Assembly: GCA_023254495.1 (NCBI GenBank) | Contig: JALRLK010000080.1 | Coordinates: 1 to 37,386, forward strand | Direction: 5' to 3' | Length of the DNA: 37,386 bases | Source: Marivivens sp. | GTDB taxonomy: Bacteria > Pseudomonadota > Alphaproteobacteria > Rhodobacterales > Rhodobacteraceae | Part shown: piece by piece, positions 1 to 9,288 of the stretch | Position numbering within the stretch: the first letter of the stretch is position 1 | Layout: the number at the start of each line of letters is the position of its first letter | Translations under genes and position numbers: made by a program | Notes under the pieces: model-generated | Databases searched by the model: none | Seen by the model: the letters and a program-made list of their open reading frames with translations, nothing else | Told to the model about the DNA's origin: nothing

Positions 1-215
1 TCCTCGGCAAGCCGTTCGGCTGCCGTCCGCGTGGCGAGGCGGCGCGGTTCGAGCATGAGGATCTTGCCGCTGGCAAGGCCCGCCTGGAGGAGGGCGATCG
101 GCACCCGAGTGGTCTTGCCCGCGCCGGGAGGTGCCTGAAGGACGGCCATCCCGCGCGCCTTGAGGGCGGCGATCAGCGGGGCGAGGGCGCCGTCGATGGG
201 AAGGGGTTGGGCCAT
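1..215 (-). CDS. hrpB: ATP-dependent helicase HrpB, N-terminal fragment
   Basis: Only the first 71 codons are inside the window; the gene runs off the left edge. The visible protein begins MAQPLPID and carries a Walker A motif ([10 protein letters not shown], about residues 28-37) followed by [12 protein letters not shown], the motif Ia region of DExH helicases. The spacing and wording match HrpB, a DEAH-box RNA/DNA helicase of about 820 residues whose physiological role is poorly defined. The gene reads away from the AT-rich gap to its right, and a Rhodobacteraceae palindromic repeat lies just upstream of its start. HrpA or another DEAH helicase is less likely given the short N-terminus before the P-loop. 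The start ATG has no strong ribosome-binding site and could lie slightly further upstream. Confidence 0.85.
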   Translation of the reverse strand, partial: MAQPLPIDGALAPLIAALKARGMAVLQAPPGAGKTTRVPIALLQAGLASGKILMLEPRRLATRTAAERLAE

Positions 216-252
216 GGCCTTCTTATGGCGCGAGAGGGGGCGCTGTCCAAGT

Positions 253-293
253 GGGCTCTGCCCCCGCGCTTGCGGCGCTCCCCCGGAGTATTT
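253..293 (+). repeat. Rhodobacteraceae-type intergenic palindromic repeat, copy 1
   Basis: The segment has the same layout as the copies near 17.3 kb and 32.3 kb: a GGGCTCTGCCCCC block, a GC-rich variable hairpin (GCGCTTGCGGCGC), then TCCCCCGGAGTATTT. It sits between the hrpB start and the beginning of the AT-rich stretch, and the composition changes right at its end. The family is widespread between genes in this bacterial family from general experience; its function is not established. Confidence 0.6.
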
Positions 294-296
294 CAC

Positions 297-781
297 GGCT
301 AAGAGATTATCATTAATAAATCGCATATTTATTGACCAATATATTAGCCTCAGAACGGTCGATGAGTTGAAGAGCTATCTATTAGGGGGTGGCCCAAAAT
401 TCTCAGATTTTTATATTTTGGTTGAAGAAAGAGACCGGTTCAGACTTATTGTTGTCGTAGTTGAAGGTTAACATAGACGAAAGTGGGAGTAGAAAAGAGG
501 AAATAGCAGAGCTAAACGTAACCAAAAAATCAGGCAATTTATATTTATGTTTTTATATTTCGGTGACAGTTACCTGTCAAATCCCAATAGAAATATGAGT
601 TGAAACAATCTCTACGCTCGATGAAAATCAGAATAAATTTTTTTCCAAATTTCCTAACCGCCTACCACTCGATTAGCATATCTCAGCTCTGAGACGGACA
701 GTCTTCTTTACCCTAGCGGTTTGCCGGCGATCGATTATTGATGGGATAGTAATAAACGAAATAGTCTGAAGACCTAGAGAT
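297..781. other. AT-rich stretch with no supportable gene
   Basis: This stretch is clearly richer in A and T than the GC-rich genes around it. A plus-strand open frame runs to 471, but its AT-rich half has no usable internal start and its GC-rich half lies over the repeat and hrpB, so I do not call it. Two dyads are visible: AATAAAT-N5-ATTTATT at 315-333 and TGACAG-TTAC-CTGTCA at 564-579. Nothing else is recognisable. It may be the remains of foreign DNA or a regulatory region for an unrecognised element. Confidence 0.5.
564..579. promoter_or_regulatory. Perfect dyad, operator-like (TGACAG-N4-CTGTCA)
   Basis: Six-base arms are perfectly complementary across a 4-base spacer inside AT-rich noncoding DNA. 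The symmetry resembles a binding site for a dimeric regulator. No regulator gene is nearby and no promoter is obvious, so the role is unknown and a chance origin is possible. Confidence 0.25.
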
Positions 782-1102
782 TTATTTTTGCCGCGTACCT
801 CCAATCGTCGGAGGAGAATTTATGGGGTCCATGAGCCGCAGGATTGTTCTGCCTTCGACAAGTACTTCTTGAATTGTCGATTTGACCGCGTGGGAAGTGG
901 CTTGTAAACTTAGCTTTGATAACATAACTGTTGTTTCATGTAATCGGTCTTCTGCACGTTCGGCGCGTGCAGCGGCAGCATCGAGCTGTGCTTTGAGTTG
1001 TTCGACCTGGGCATTAAGGCTGTCTCTCTGAAACTTAGCAATCTCTAAAGCGATTGCAGTCTCCATTAGTCTCTTGTCGGTTTTTTTGCTCTTCTTTGCC
1101 AT
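782..1102 (-). CDS. Orphan coiled-coil protein of the AT-rich locus
   Basis: A 106-residue hypothetical protein. I chose the ATG that gives MAKKSKKTDK because an AAGG lies 8 bases upstream; an ATG five codons earlier has a GGAG abutting it and is less likely. The N-terminus is very basic (KKSKKTDKR). Residues about 15-70 form a continuous amphipathic helix with heptad-like spacing and alanine-rich segments (QVEQLKAQLDAAAARAERAE), a probable coiled coil. The C-terminal third is less regular. There is no signal peptide or membrane segment. I do not recognise the family. Its base composition is lower in GC than its neighbours, suggesting acquired DNA. A perfect dyad and TATAAT box lie upstream. 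It could be a small DNA-associated or phage/island structural protein, but nothing shows this. Confidence 0.55.
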   Translation of the reverse strand: MAKKSKKTDKRLMETAIALEIAKFQRDSLNAQVEQLKAQLDAAAARAERAEDRLHETTVMLSKLSLQATSHAVKSTIQEVLVEGRTILRLMDPINSPPTIGGTRQK

Positions 1103-1217
1103 AGCTTCTACCTTCATCTCCTCTTCAGTCAGAACGTTGAAAGAACTTGTCGAATTTGACTAAATGTTAGGTCCAAAAAGAATGGGAAACTGACTAATGG
1201 TTGCTGCGTTTACACCG

Positions 1218-1245
1218 ATTATATTGAATCTCCAATATATTCCAG
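1218..1245 (-). promoter_or_regulatory. Putative promoter with a 20-bp perfect dyad, upstream of the orphan coiled-coil gene
   Basis: Read on the minus strand there is a perfect TATAAT box (1218-1223) and a weak -35 (CTGGAA, 1240-1245) with a 16-base spacer. The spacer is filled by a perfect dyad, TATATTG-N6-CAATATA (1220-1239), which overlaps the -10. This is the layout of a repressed promoter. The predicted start of transcription is about 110 bases before the orphan gene. The -35 match is only 3 of 6, so the promoter itself is uncertain; the dyad is directly visible. Confidence 0.35.
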
Positions 1246-1324
1246 CACCCAGCCAATTTACCTTTACCCACAGATTATTCCGTCCAATTCTGGGGCAATG
1301 CAAAGATTCCTCCCAAGGTTAAAA

Positions 1325-1366
1325 GAGTATATCGAATATCCAGTCTCTTAATTTAAACGATATTCG
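1325..1366 (-). terminator. Possible intrinsic terminator at the end of scoB
   Basis: Eight-base arms CGAATATC and GATATTCG (1333-1340 and 1359-1366) are perfectly complementary across an 18-base spacer that contains the scoB stop codon. On the minus strand the second arm is followed by ATATACTCTTTT, a T-rich tract. The stem is AT-rich and the loop long, so its strength is doubtful. Confidence 0.35.
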
Positions 1367-1979
1367 CCTCGGTTGCGGCGATCATCTCCTCGCGGCTGAC
1401 GCCCGGCGCAAGCTCGACGATGTGCAGGCCCTTATGGGTCACATCCAGAACACCAAGGTTGGAGATGATCCGGTCGACCACAGCCTTGCCGGTCAAGGGC
1501 AAGGTGCATTCCTTCAGAACCTTCGATTCCCCATGCTTCGAGGTGTGATCCATGACAACGACCACACGGCCAACCCCGGCCACAAGGTCCATCGCCCCGC
1601 CCATGCCCTTCACAAGCTTGCCGGGGATCATCCAATTGGCGAGGTCGCCCTTCTCGCTCACTTCCATCGCGCCAAGAATGGCCATCGCGATCTTGCCACC
1701 ACGGATCATGCCGAACGAGGTCGCACTATCGAAATAGGCCGTCTGCGGCAGCTCGGTGATCGTCTGCTTGCCCGCGTTGATAAGGTCGGCGTCTTCCTCG
1801 CCTTCGACCGGGAAGGGCCCCATGCCCAGCATTCCGTTCTCGGACTGTAGCGTGACGTTCACGCCTTTCGGAATATAGTTTGACACCAGCGTCGGAATCC
1901 CGATGCCGAGATTCACATACATCCCGTCCTCAAGCTCTTTCGCGGCTCGCTCGGCCATCTGATTACGATCCCAGGGCAT
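1353..1979 (-). CDS. scoB: 3-oxoacid CoA-transferase subunit B
   Basis: A 208-residue beta subunit of the succinyl-CoA:3-oxoacid CoA-transferase family, which moves CoA between succinyl-CoA and acetoacetate or related 3-oxoacids. Motifs include the glycine-rich NLGIGIPT segment (about residues 23-30) and [10 protein letters not shown], whose Glu (about residue 47) is the residue that forms the CoA thioester intermediate in the family. The start is the ATG overlapping the scoA stop (ATGA), which gives the usual family length; upstream in-frame codons belong to scoA in another frame. With scoA it forms a two-gene unit for ketone body, polyhydroxybutyrate or aromatic-ring (pcaIJ-like) breakdown; the acceptor acid cannot be told from sequence alone. 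Confidence 0.92.
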   Translation of the reverse strand: MPWDRNQMAERAAKELEDGMYVNLGIGIPTLVSNYIPKGVNVTLQSENGMLGMGPFPVEGEEDADLINAGKQTITELPQTAYFDSATSFGMIRGGKIAMAILGAMEVSEKGDLANWMIPGKLVKGMGGAMDLVAGVGRVVVVMDHTSKHGESKVLKECTLPLTGKAVVDRIISNLGVLDVTHKGLHIVELAPGVSREEMIAATEANIV

Positions 1980-2683
1980 CAGACGGTCTCCTTCTTGCGG
2001 GTGGTGCGCTGTTCGATGCGCTTCTCGTGTTCGCCTTGCACGATGCGGTGCACATAGATGCCGGGCAGGTGGATGTGATCGGGGTCGATCGAGCCGGTCG
2101 GCACGATCTCTTCGACCTCGACGACACAAACCTTGCCGCACATCGCGGCGGGCGGGTTGAAGTTGCGGGCGGTCTTGCGGAAGACGAGGTTGCCCGTCGC
2201 GTCCGCCTTCCAGGCCTTCACGATCGACAGATCGGCAAAGATGCCGCGCTCGAGGATATAGGTCTGGCCGTTGAAATCCTTGTGTTCCTTGCCCTCGGCG
2301 ATCACCGTGCCCACACCTGTCTTGGTATAAAAGCCCGGGATCCCCGCACCACCGGCGCGCATCCGCTCCGCGAGCGTGCCTTGAGGGTTGAACTCGAGCT
2401 CCAATTCGCCCGACAGATACTGGCGCATGAACTCGGCGTTCTCGCCCACATAGGACGAGATCATCTTCTTGACCTGACGGGTCTGCAGAAGGATGCCGAT
2501 CCCGAAATCATCGACGCCTGCGTTGTTCGAGGCAAAGGTCAGATCCTTCGTGCCCGCATCGCGAATGGCGCTGAGAAGAAGCTCGGGGATGCCGCAGAGG
2601 CCAAAGCCGCCCGCCGCGATGAGCATTCCGTCGTGCAGAAGGCCGTCAAGCGCCTCCGCCGCAGAACCGTAGATCTTGTTCAT
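1979..2683 (-). CDS. scoA: 3-oxoacid CoA-transferase subunit A
   Basis: A 234-residue alpha subunit partner of ScoB. The CoA-transferase signature [10 protein letters not shown] (about residues 25-34) is present, as is the later region with [13 protein letters not shown] took the ATG giving [10 protein letters not shown] because GGAG lies 6 bases upstream and the length then fits the family; an earlier ATG (MSTETP) has no comparable site. The gene overlaps scoB by an ATGA junction, implying translational coupling and equal subunit supply. It lies 87 bases after topA on the same strand, so it may be read from its own promoter or through from topA. Assignment as scoA rather than pcaI or atoD follows general similarity only. 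Confidence 0.92.
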   Translation of the reverse strand: MNKIYGSAAEALDGLLHDGMLIAAGGFGLCGIPELLLSAIRDAGTKDLTFASNNAGVDDFGIGILLQTRQVKKMISSYVGENAEFMRQYLSGELELEFNPQGTLAERMRAGGAGIPGFYTKTGVGTVIAEGKEHKDFNGQTYILERGIFADLSIVKAWKADATGNLVFRKTARNFNPPAAMCGKVCVVEVEEIVPTGSIDPDHIHLPGIYVHRIVQGEHEKRIEQRTTRKKETV

Positions 2684-2770
2684 GGGAGTCTCCGTAGACA
2701 TTTCGCCGCCCGTTGTTGCCAAGAGGGGGGCGGGAGTCAATCTCGGCCCGCCCCTGAAACGCGCTCAGAG

Positions 2771-5350
2771 CTATTTCTTCTTCGCCTTGGGCGCGGCCTT
2801 CTTGGCGGCAGGCTTCTTCGCCGCCGCCTTCTTCGGGGCCGCCTTCTTCGGCGCGGCTTTCTTCTTGCCGCCCTTCGTCGCCTTGGCGTTGACGAGCTCG
2901 ATCGCGATCTCCGCTGTCACGTCCGCAGGCTCGGTCCCCTTGGGCAGGGTCGCGTTGACCTTGTCCCACTTCACATAGGGCCCATAGCGTCCGGCCATCA
3001 CCACCATCGCACCGCCCGAAGGGTGATCGCCCAACTCCTTGAGCGGGGCCGCGGTCGCACCACCACCACGGCGGCTCGCGGCCTTCTGCGCCAAGACCTC
3101 GACCGCGCGGTTCATGCCGATGGTGAACACCTCGTCGGCGTCCTTGATATTGGCATAGACGCTGCCGTGCTTCACATAGGGCCCAAACCGGCCGATCGCC
3201 GCCTCGATCATCACCCCGTCATACGGGTGCGGCCCGATCTCGCGCGGTAGGTTCAGGAGCATGAGCGCCTTTTCCAGCGTCATGTCGGGGGCCGACCAGC
3301 CTTTGGGCAGGCTCGCCCGTGGTGGCTTGGGCATATCCTCGCTGGCCTCGCCCCGCTGGACATAGGGGCCAAAGCGCCCGTCCCGCAGGGTGATCGCGTC
3401 GCCATCGTCATGGCCCAGAAGGCGGCCATCGGTCGGGATCGCAGTGTCTTCGGCGTCCGGCGGGCCGAAGGGGCGGGTATAGCGACAGTCGGGATAGTTC
3501 GAGCAGCCGATGAAGGCGCCGCCCGAACGAGCCGTCCGCATCGAAAGCCGCCCCTTGCCGCAGGTCGGGCAGAGGCGCGGATCGCTGCCATCCTCGGTCG
3601 GCGGGAAAAGGTGCGGCGCTAGAACCTCGTTGATTTTGTCCAGAACATCAGTGATCCGCAGTTCCGAGGTTTCGGCCAGAGCCGCCGAGAAATCGCGCCA
3701 GAAGCGGCCCAGCACGTCCTTGTAGTCCGCGCCCCCCGCGCTCACCTCGTCGAGTTCGTCCTCGAGGCCCGCGGTGAAATCATATTCGACGTAGCGGCGG
3801 AAATAGTTCGACAGGAAGGCCGTCACGAGCCGGCCCTTGTCCTGCGGGATCAGGCGGCCCTTGTCTTTGGTGACATAGTCGCGCTCTTGGATCGTCGTTA
3901 CGATCGAGGCATAGGTCGAGGGGCGGCCGATGCCCAATTCTTCCATCCGCTTCACCAGCGTCGCCTCAGTATAGCGCGGCGGGGCTTGGGTGAAATGCTG
4001 CTCGGGTGTGACAGCCAGCTTCTCGGCCTTCTCGCCCTGCGCGAGCTGGGGCAGGCGGCCTTCGTCATCGTCACCACTATCGTCACGGCCCTCTTCGTAG
4101 ATGGCGATAAACCCGTCGAAGAGAACGACCTGACCGGTGGCCCGCAGGATCACCTGCTCGTCGTCGCTGGCGATATCGACCGTCGTCCGCTCAAGCCGCG
4201 CGGTGGCCATCTGGCTCGCGATGGTGCGTTTATAGATCAGATCGTAGAGCTTGCGCTGGTCGGCATCGGTCGTCCGCAGCTTTTCCGCCGTCAGGCGCAT
4301 ATCTGTGGGCCGGATACACTCGTGGGCTTCCTGCGCGTTCTTGGCCTTGTTCTTGTACATCCGCGGGCTTGCGGGCAGGTAATCACCGCCGAACCGATCC
4401 TTGATCGCATCCCGCGCGGCCATGACCGCCTCGGGGGCCATGTCGATCCCGTCGGTGCGCATATAGGTGATGTGGCCCGACTCATAGAGGCGTTGGGCGG
4501 CCGACATGGTCTGGCGCGCGCCCATGCCGAATTTGCGGCTGGCTTCCTGCTGGAGCGTCGAGGTCATGAAGGGCGGCGCGGGGTTGCGCGTGGCGGGCTT
4601 GGCCTCGACCGCTTTCACCGCCAGAGCGCGGCTCTCCACGGCGCGGACGGCCATCTCGGCCCGCATCGCATCCGCCAGATCGAATTTCTCGAGCTTCTTG
4701 CCCGCAAGGCTGACAAGGCGGGCGTCAAACTCCTGCCCGCGCGGATTCTTCAGCCGCGCCGTGACCGACCAGTATTCCTGTGCCCGGAACGCCTCGATCT
4801 CCATCTCGCGCTCGACGATGAGCCGCAGGCAGACCGACTGCACGCGCCCCGCCGATTTCGCCCCCGGCAGTTTGCGCCAGAGAACCGGCGAGAGGTTGAA
4901 CCCCACGAGATAATCGAGCGCGCGGCGGGCCAGATAGGCCTCGACCAAGGGGGCGTCGATCTCGCGCGGGTGAGCCATCGCCTCTGTGACGGCAGACTTG
5001 GTGATGGCGTTGAAAGTGACGCGGCTGACGGCGGTATCCTTCTTGATCGCTTTGCGGGCGGTCAGCGCCTCTCGCAGGTGCCAGCTGATCGCCTCGCCCT
5101 CGCGATCGGGGTCGGTGGCGAGGATAAGGGCGGGATCGTCTTTCAGCGCATCGGCAATGGCTTTGACGTGCTTTTTGCTGTCCGACGCGATCTCCCATTC
5201 CATCGCGAATCCCTGCTCGGGATCGACCGAACCATCCTTGGGGGGCAGGTCGCGAACGTGGCCGTAGGAGGCAAGGACGGTATATTCAGACCCGAGGTAT
5301 TTGTTGATTGTCTTGGCCTTAGCCGGGGATTCAACAACAACTACGGGCAT
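2771..5350 (-). CDS. topA: DNA topoisomerase I
   Basis: An 859-residue type IA topoisomerase that relaxes negative supercoils by single-strand passage. The start giving MPVVVVESPAKAK has AAGG 7 bases upstream and places the TOPRIM domain at the N-terminus, as in the family; a longer frame adds 23 unlike residues. Metal-binding DPDRE is at residues 80-84, and the catalytic tyrosine lies in HITYMRTDG (Tyr296). After about residue 590 there is one four-cysteine zinc motif (CPTCGKG...GCSNYPDC), followed by several Topo_C repeats each with RFGPYV-like or RYGPYV-like cores. The last 30 residues are an almost pure Lys/Ala/Pro tail of KKAAP-type repeats, probably a flexible DNA-binding extension. It follows dprA on the same strand, a pairing common in bacteria. 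Confidence 0.97.
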   Translation of the reverse strand: MPVVVVESPAKAKTINKYLGSEYTVLASYGHVRDLPPKDGSVDPEQGFAMEWEIASDSKKHVKAIADALKDDPALILATDPDREGEAISWHLREALTARKAIKKDTAVSRVTFNAITKSAVTEAMAHPREIDAPLVEAYLARRALDYLVGFNLSPVLWRKLPGAKSAGRVQSVCLRLIVEREMEIEAFRAQEYWSVTARLKNPRGQEFDARLVSLAGKKLEKFDLADAMRAEMAVRAVESRALAVKAVEAKPATRNPAPPFMTSTLQQEASRKFGMGARQTMSAAQRLYESGHITYMRTDGIDMAPEAVMAARDAIKDRFGGDYLPASPRMYKNKAKNAQEAHECIRPTDMRLTAEKLRTTDADQRKLYDLIYKRTIASQMATARLERTTVDIASDDEQVILRATGQVVLFDGFIAIYEEGRDDSGDDDEGRLPQLAQGEKAEKLAVTPEQHFTQAPPRYTEATLVKRMEELGIGRPSTYASIVTTIQERDYVTKDKGRLIPQDKGRLVTAFLSNYFRRYVEYDFTAGLEDELDEVSAGGADYKDVLGRFWRDFSAALAETSELRITDVLDKINEVLAPHLFPPTEDGSDPRLCPTCGKGRLSMRTARSGGAFIGCSNYPDCRYTRPFGPPDAEDTAIPTDGRLLGHDDGDAITLRDGRFGPYVQRGEASEDMPKPPRASLPKGWSAPDMTLEKALMLLNLPREIGPHPYDGVMIEAAIGRFGPYVKHGSVYANIKDADEVFTIGMNRAVEVLAQKAASRRGGGATAAPLKELGDHPSGGAMVVMAGRYGPYVKWDKVNATLPKGTEPADVTAEIAIELVNAKATKGGKKKAAPKKAAPKKAAAKKPAAKKAAPKAKKK

Positions 5351-5491
5351 CTGTAACCTTGAAATCTGGGGGCTGTCTTTAGGTCGCGCACCATGAGTGA
5401 GGCTCTCATGCATTGTCAATCCAATGTTCTTTGGTGATGTGGATTGGGGCGGAAATGATGCCCTTGCCCGCCTCTCTTTCGACGCGGCGCC

Positions 5492-6637
5492 CTAATCTAC
5501 GCGGGCTAAAAGCCCGCCCGGCTGGCGGTGAATCCGCCCCGACAGCTCAAGATCAAGAAGCACCGGCGAGACAGCCGCCGATGGCGCGGCGATGTCGCGA
5601 ATGAGCTGATCCTCGGCAAGAGGCGAGGGGCCGAGGCGGGCGAGGATCTGCCGGTGCAGCTCGGCGGTTTCCCGCAGGGTTCGCGCTGGGCGTGGCGCGA
5701 TCGGCCCCGGCGTAGCTGGCGCTATGGTGGCCACTTCCTGCGGCTGGGCGTGCAGGGCCTCGATCACATCGGCGGCCGATCGCACCAGAACCGCGCCATC
5801 GCGGATCAGATGGTTGCAACCGCCGGAGCGGGCATCAAAGGGATGCCCCGGCACGGCCAGAACCTCGCGGCCAATCGCCAGCCCCGCCTCGGCTGTGATC
5901 AGGCTGCCCGACTTAGCGGCCGCCTCGATCACCACCACCGCCCGCGCCAGCCCCGCGATCAACCGGTTGCGCGTCGGGAAATGCCGCGCTTGCGGCTGCA
6001 GCCCCATGGGCTGCTCCGACAGGCGCAGGCCATGATAGCCAATGTCGTGGGTCAGCGCGGCGTTTTCCTGCGGATAGATATAGTCGACCCCGCCTGCCAT
6101 GACCGCGACTGTCCCGCTTTTCAGGGTTTCACGGTGAACCTCTGCGTCAATGCCTCGTGCAAGGCCAGAGACCGTAACGATCCCTTCCTCTGCCAGCTCT
6201 GCCGCCATCCGCCGCGCCATCCTCAGGCCGAGTGACGAGGCATTGCGCGCCCCGACGATCGCAACAAGCGGGCGCCGCAAGAGCTCGACCTTGCCCGCAA
6301 CCCAAAGCATCGGCGGTGCGTCGGACAAAGCGGTGAGCGCTGCCGGATATTCCGCCTCTCCGCGAAAGACGAGCCGCGCGTTGGCGGCCCGCCCGGCCCT
6401 CAATTCGGCCGAAACGACCCCCTCGGGGCAAATCTGATAATCCGCAATCCCCGCATCACGGGCCAAGCGGGGCAGGGCGGCCAGCGCCTTGCCCGCCGAC
6501 CCGTGTTCGCTGAGGAGGCGATAATAGGTCGAAATCCCGACCCGTCTCGAGCGCAACAGACGGAGTGCCGAAAACCGGTCGTCTTCCGTGGTGGGTGGGA
6601 GTCGGGGGTGAGTGGAAGAGCTGATGACTCCTGCCAT
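5492..6637 (-). CDS. dprA: DNA processing protein DprA
   Basis: A 381-residue DprA/Smf protein, which in the family binds incoming single-stranded DNA and loads RecA during natural transformation. The Rossmann core is visible: VAIVGARN (125-132), SGLARGID (157-164), FPTRNRLI (220-227), GSLITAEAG (244-252) and PGHPFD (263-268). An N-terminal helical region precedes it, and a winged-helix C-terminal segment (about 320-381) follows. The start giving MAGVISSSTH has GGAG 7 bases upstream; an ATG four codons earlier lacks one. It lies between tldD and topA on the same strand. Its presence does not prove competence, since DprA is kept in many bacteria not known to transform. Confidence 0.95.
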   Translation of the reverse strand: MAGVISSSTHPRLPPTTEDDRFSALRLLRSRRVGISTYYRLLSEHGSAGKALAALPRLARDAGIADYQICPEGVVSAELRAGRAANARLVFRGEAEYPAALTALSDAPPMLWVAGKVELLRRPLVAIVGARNASSLGLRMARRMAAELAEEGIVTVSGLARGIDAEVHRETLKSGTVAVMAGGVDYIYPQENAALTHDIGYHGLRLSEQPMGLQPQARHFPTRNRLIAGLARAVVVIEAAAKSGSLITAEAGLAIGREVLAVPGHPFDARSGGCNHLIRDGAVLVRSAADVIEALHAQPQEVATIAPATPGPIAPRPARTLRETAELHRQILARLGPSPLAEDQLIRDIAAPSAAVSPVLLDLELSGRIHRQPGGLLARVD

Positions 6638-6717
6638 TCGACGCTCCATCTGTTGCCACACTTGTCTAGAACAGGAATGGTTAATCGGAAGTAAAGCGAT
6701 GCGGATATTTTGACACG

Positions 6718-8139
<1,422 letters not shown>

Positions 8140-8320
8140 GGGATTCCCTCAATACTGCGGCCACTCGATGCAAAAAGCGTCCGTTTGCCGCAATTGCAGT
8201 TCTTGAGTTGTGCGTCAGGATATGTGAGATGCATTCGCGGATACAACGGGATTCCGCCCCGCGCTTCGGTGTGGATTCCTAATTGGGCGTGATTGCACGC
8301 CGTCAAGAACAGGGTATGAC

Positions 8321-9181
8321 ATGCGACTGACCAACCTCGTCACCAAGCTTTCGGCTGCAGCCGGGCTGATCTTTGCTGCCGCTGCCGCCAGCGCGCAGGC
8401 CGTCAACCAGCAGCTCGAGATCATCGGCGCACCAAAGGCCGATGGCATTGGCTTCCAGCCGGCCGCCTCGGAATTGGCTCGCGATCTTCAGTGGCTGGAT
8501 GGCATGATCCTCGTCATCATCACTGCAATCGTGATCTTCGTCGTGGCTCTTCTGGCCTGGGTGATCGTCCGCTACAACAAGCGCGCCAATCCGAACCCCG
8601 CCAGCTTCTCGCACAACTCGCCGCTCGAGGTGGCCTGGACGATCGTTCCGATCCTGATCCTCGTCTTTATCGGTGCCTTCTCGCTGCCGACCCTTTTCAA
8701 GCAGCAGGAAATCCCGGATGGGGACATCCACATCAAGGTGACTGGCAACCAGTGGTACTGGAGCTATGAATACACCGACGAAGGCATCGCCTACGACAGC
8801 TTCATGATTGGCTATGGCGAGGGCAACCTCAACCCGTCGATCAGCGCCCAGCTGGCCGAAGCCGGCTATACCGACCAAGAGTTCCTGCTGGCGACCGACA
8901 CCGCTGTTGTGATCCCGGTTGGCGCCGTCGTCGTGATGCACGTCACCGGCGCGGACGTGATCCACTCCTGGACCATTCCCGCCTTCGGTGTGAAGCAGGA
9001 CGCCGTTCCGGGCCGTATCGGCCAGCTCTGGTTTGCTGCCGAGCAGGAAGGCATCTACTTTGGCCAGTGCTCCGAGCTTTGCGGCAAGGACCACGCCTAT
9101 ATGCCGATCACCGTCAAAGTGGTCAGCCAGGCCGCCTATGACGAGTGGCTGGCGGCCGCCAAGGAAGAGCACGGCGTCTGA
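8321..9181 (+). CDS. ctaC: Cytochrome c oxidase subunit II
   Basis: A 286-residue CuA-bearing subunit of an aa3-type oxidase, which takes electrons from cytochrome c. A signal peptide (cleavage near ASA-QA, residue 25) is followed by two membrane helices (about 62-84 and 104-126) and a periplasmic cupredoxin domain. The aromatic electron-entry segment WYWSYEY is at 145-151. All CuA ligands are present: His215, then Cys250, Glu252, Cys254, His258 and Met261 in the motif [12 protein letters not shown]. This is the first gene of the cta cluster; subunit I (ctaD) is not in the window, as is usual in relatives where it lies elsewhere. Two hairpins follow it before ctaB. Confidence 0.98.
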   Translation: MRLTNLVTKLSAAAGLIFAAAAASAQAVNQQLEIIGAPKADGIGFQPAASELARDLQWLDGMILVIITAIVIFVVALLAWVIVRYNKRANPNPASFSHNSPLEVAWTIVPILILVFIGAFSLPTLFKQQEIPDGDIHIKVTGNQWYWSYEYTDEGIAYDSFMIGYGEGNLNPSISAQLAEAGYTDQEFLLATDTAVVIPVGAVVVMHVTGADVIHSWTIPAFGVKQDAVPGRIGQLWFAAEQEGIYFGQCSELCGKDHAYMPITVKVVSQAAYDEWLAAAKEEHGV

Positions 9182-9200
9182 TCGACGCTTGATCTGAGAC

Positions 9201-9248
9201 AGGGCGGGCGCTGCCTGCCCTGTGTGCTTGGGCCCGCTTCGCGGGTCC
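9201..9248 (+). other. Tandem intercistronic hairpins between ctaC and ctaB
   Basis: Two stem-loops sit in the 107-base gap. The first has 9-base arms (AGGGCGGGC and GCCTGCCCT, 9201-9221) with one G-U pair and a 3-base loop. The second (GGGCCCGC-TTC-GCGGGTCC, 9230-9248) has one G-U pair and forms a CUUCGG-type loop, which is unusually stable in RNA. No T-tract follows either, so they look more like mRNA-stabilising or attenuating elements than a full terminator. This would favour more subunit II than heme O synthase. Confidence 0.5.
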
Positions 9249-9288
9249 AGCCACTTCTGGCGGGGCCAACCCGCCACCCAATGGAAGT

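Noticed and set aside
160-471. Plus-strand open frame of 103 codons across the hrpB start, repeat and AT-rich stretch
   Set aside because: Its first part is antisense to hrpB and crosses the repeat, and its AT-rich half has no usable start codon or ribosome-binding site and no family resemblance.
3887-5356. A 489-codon plus-strand open frame opposite topA
   Set aside because: Shadow of topA, which shows a complete set of type IA topoisomerase motifs.
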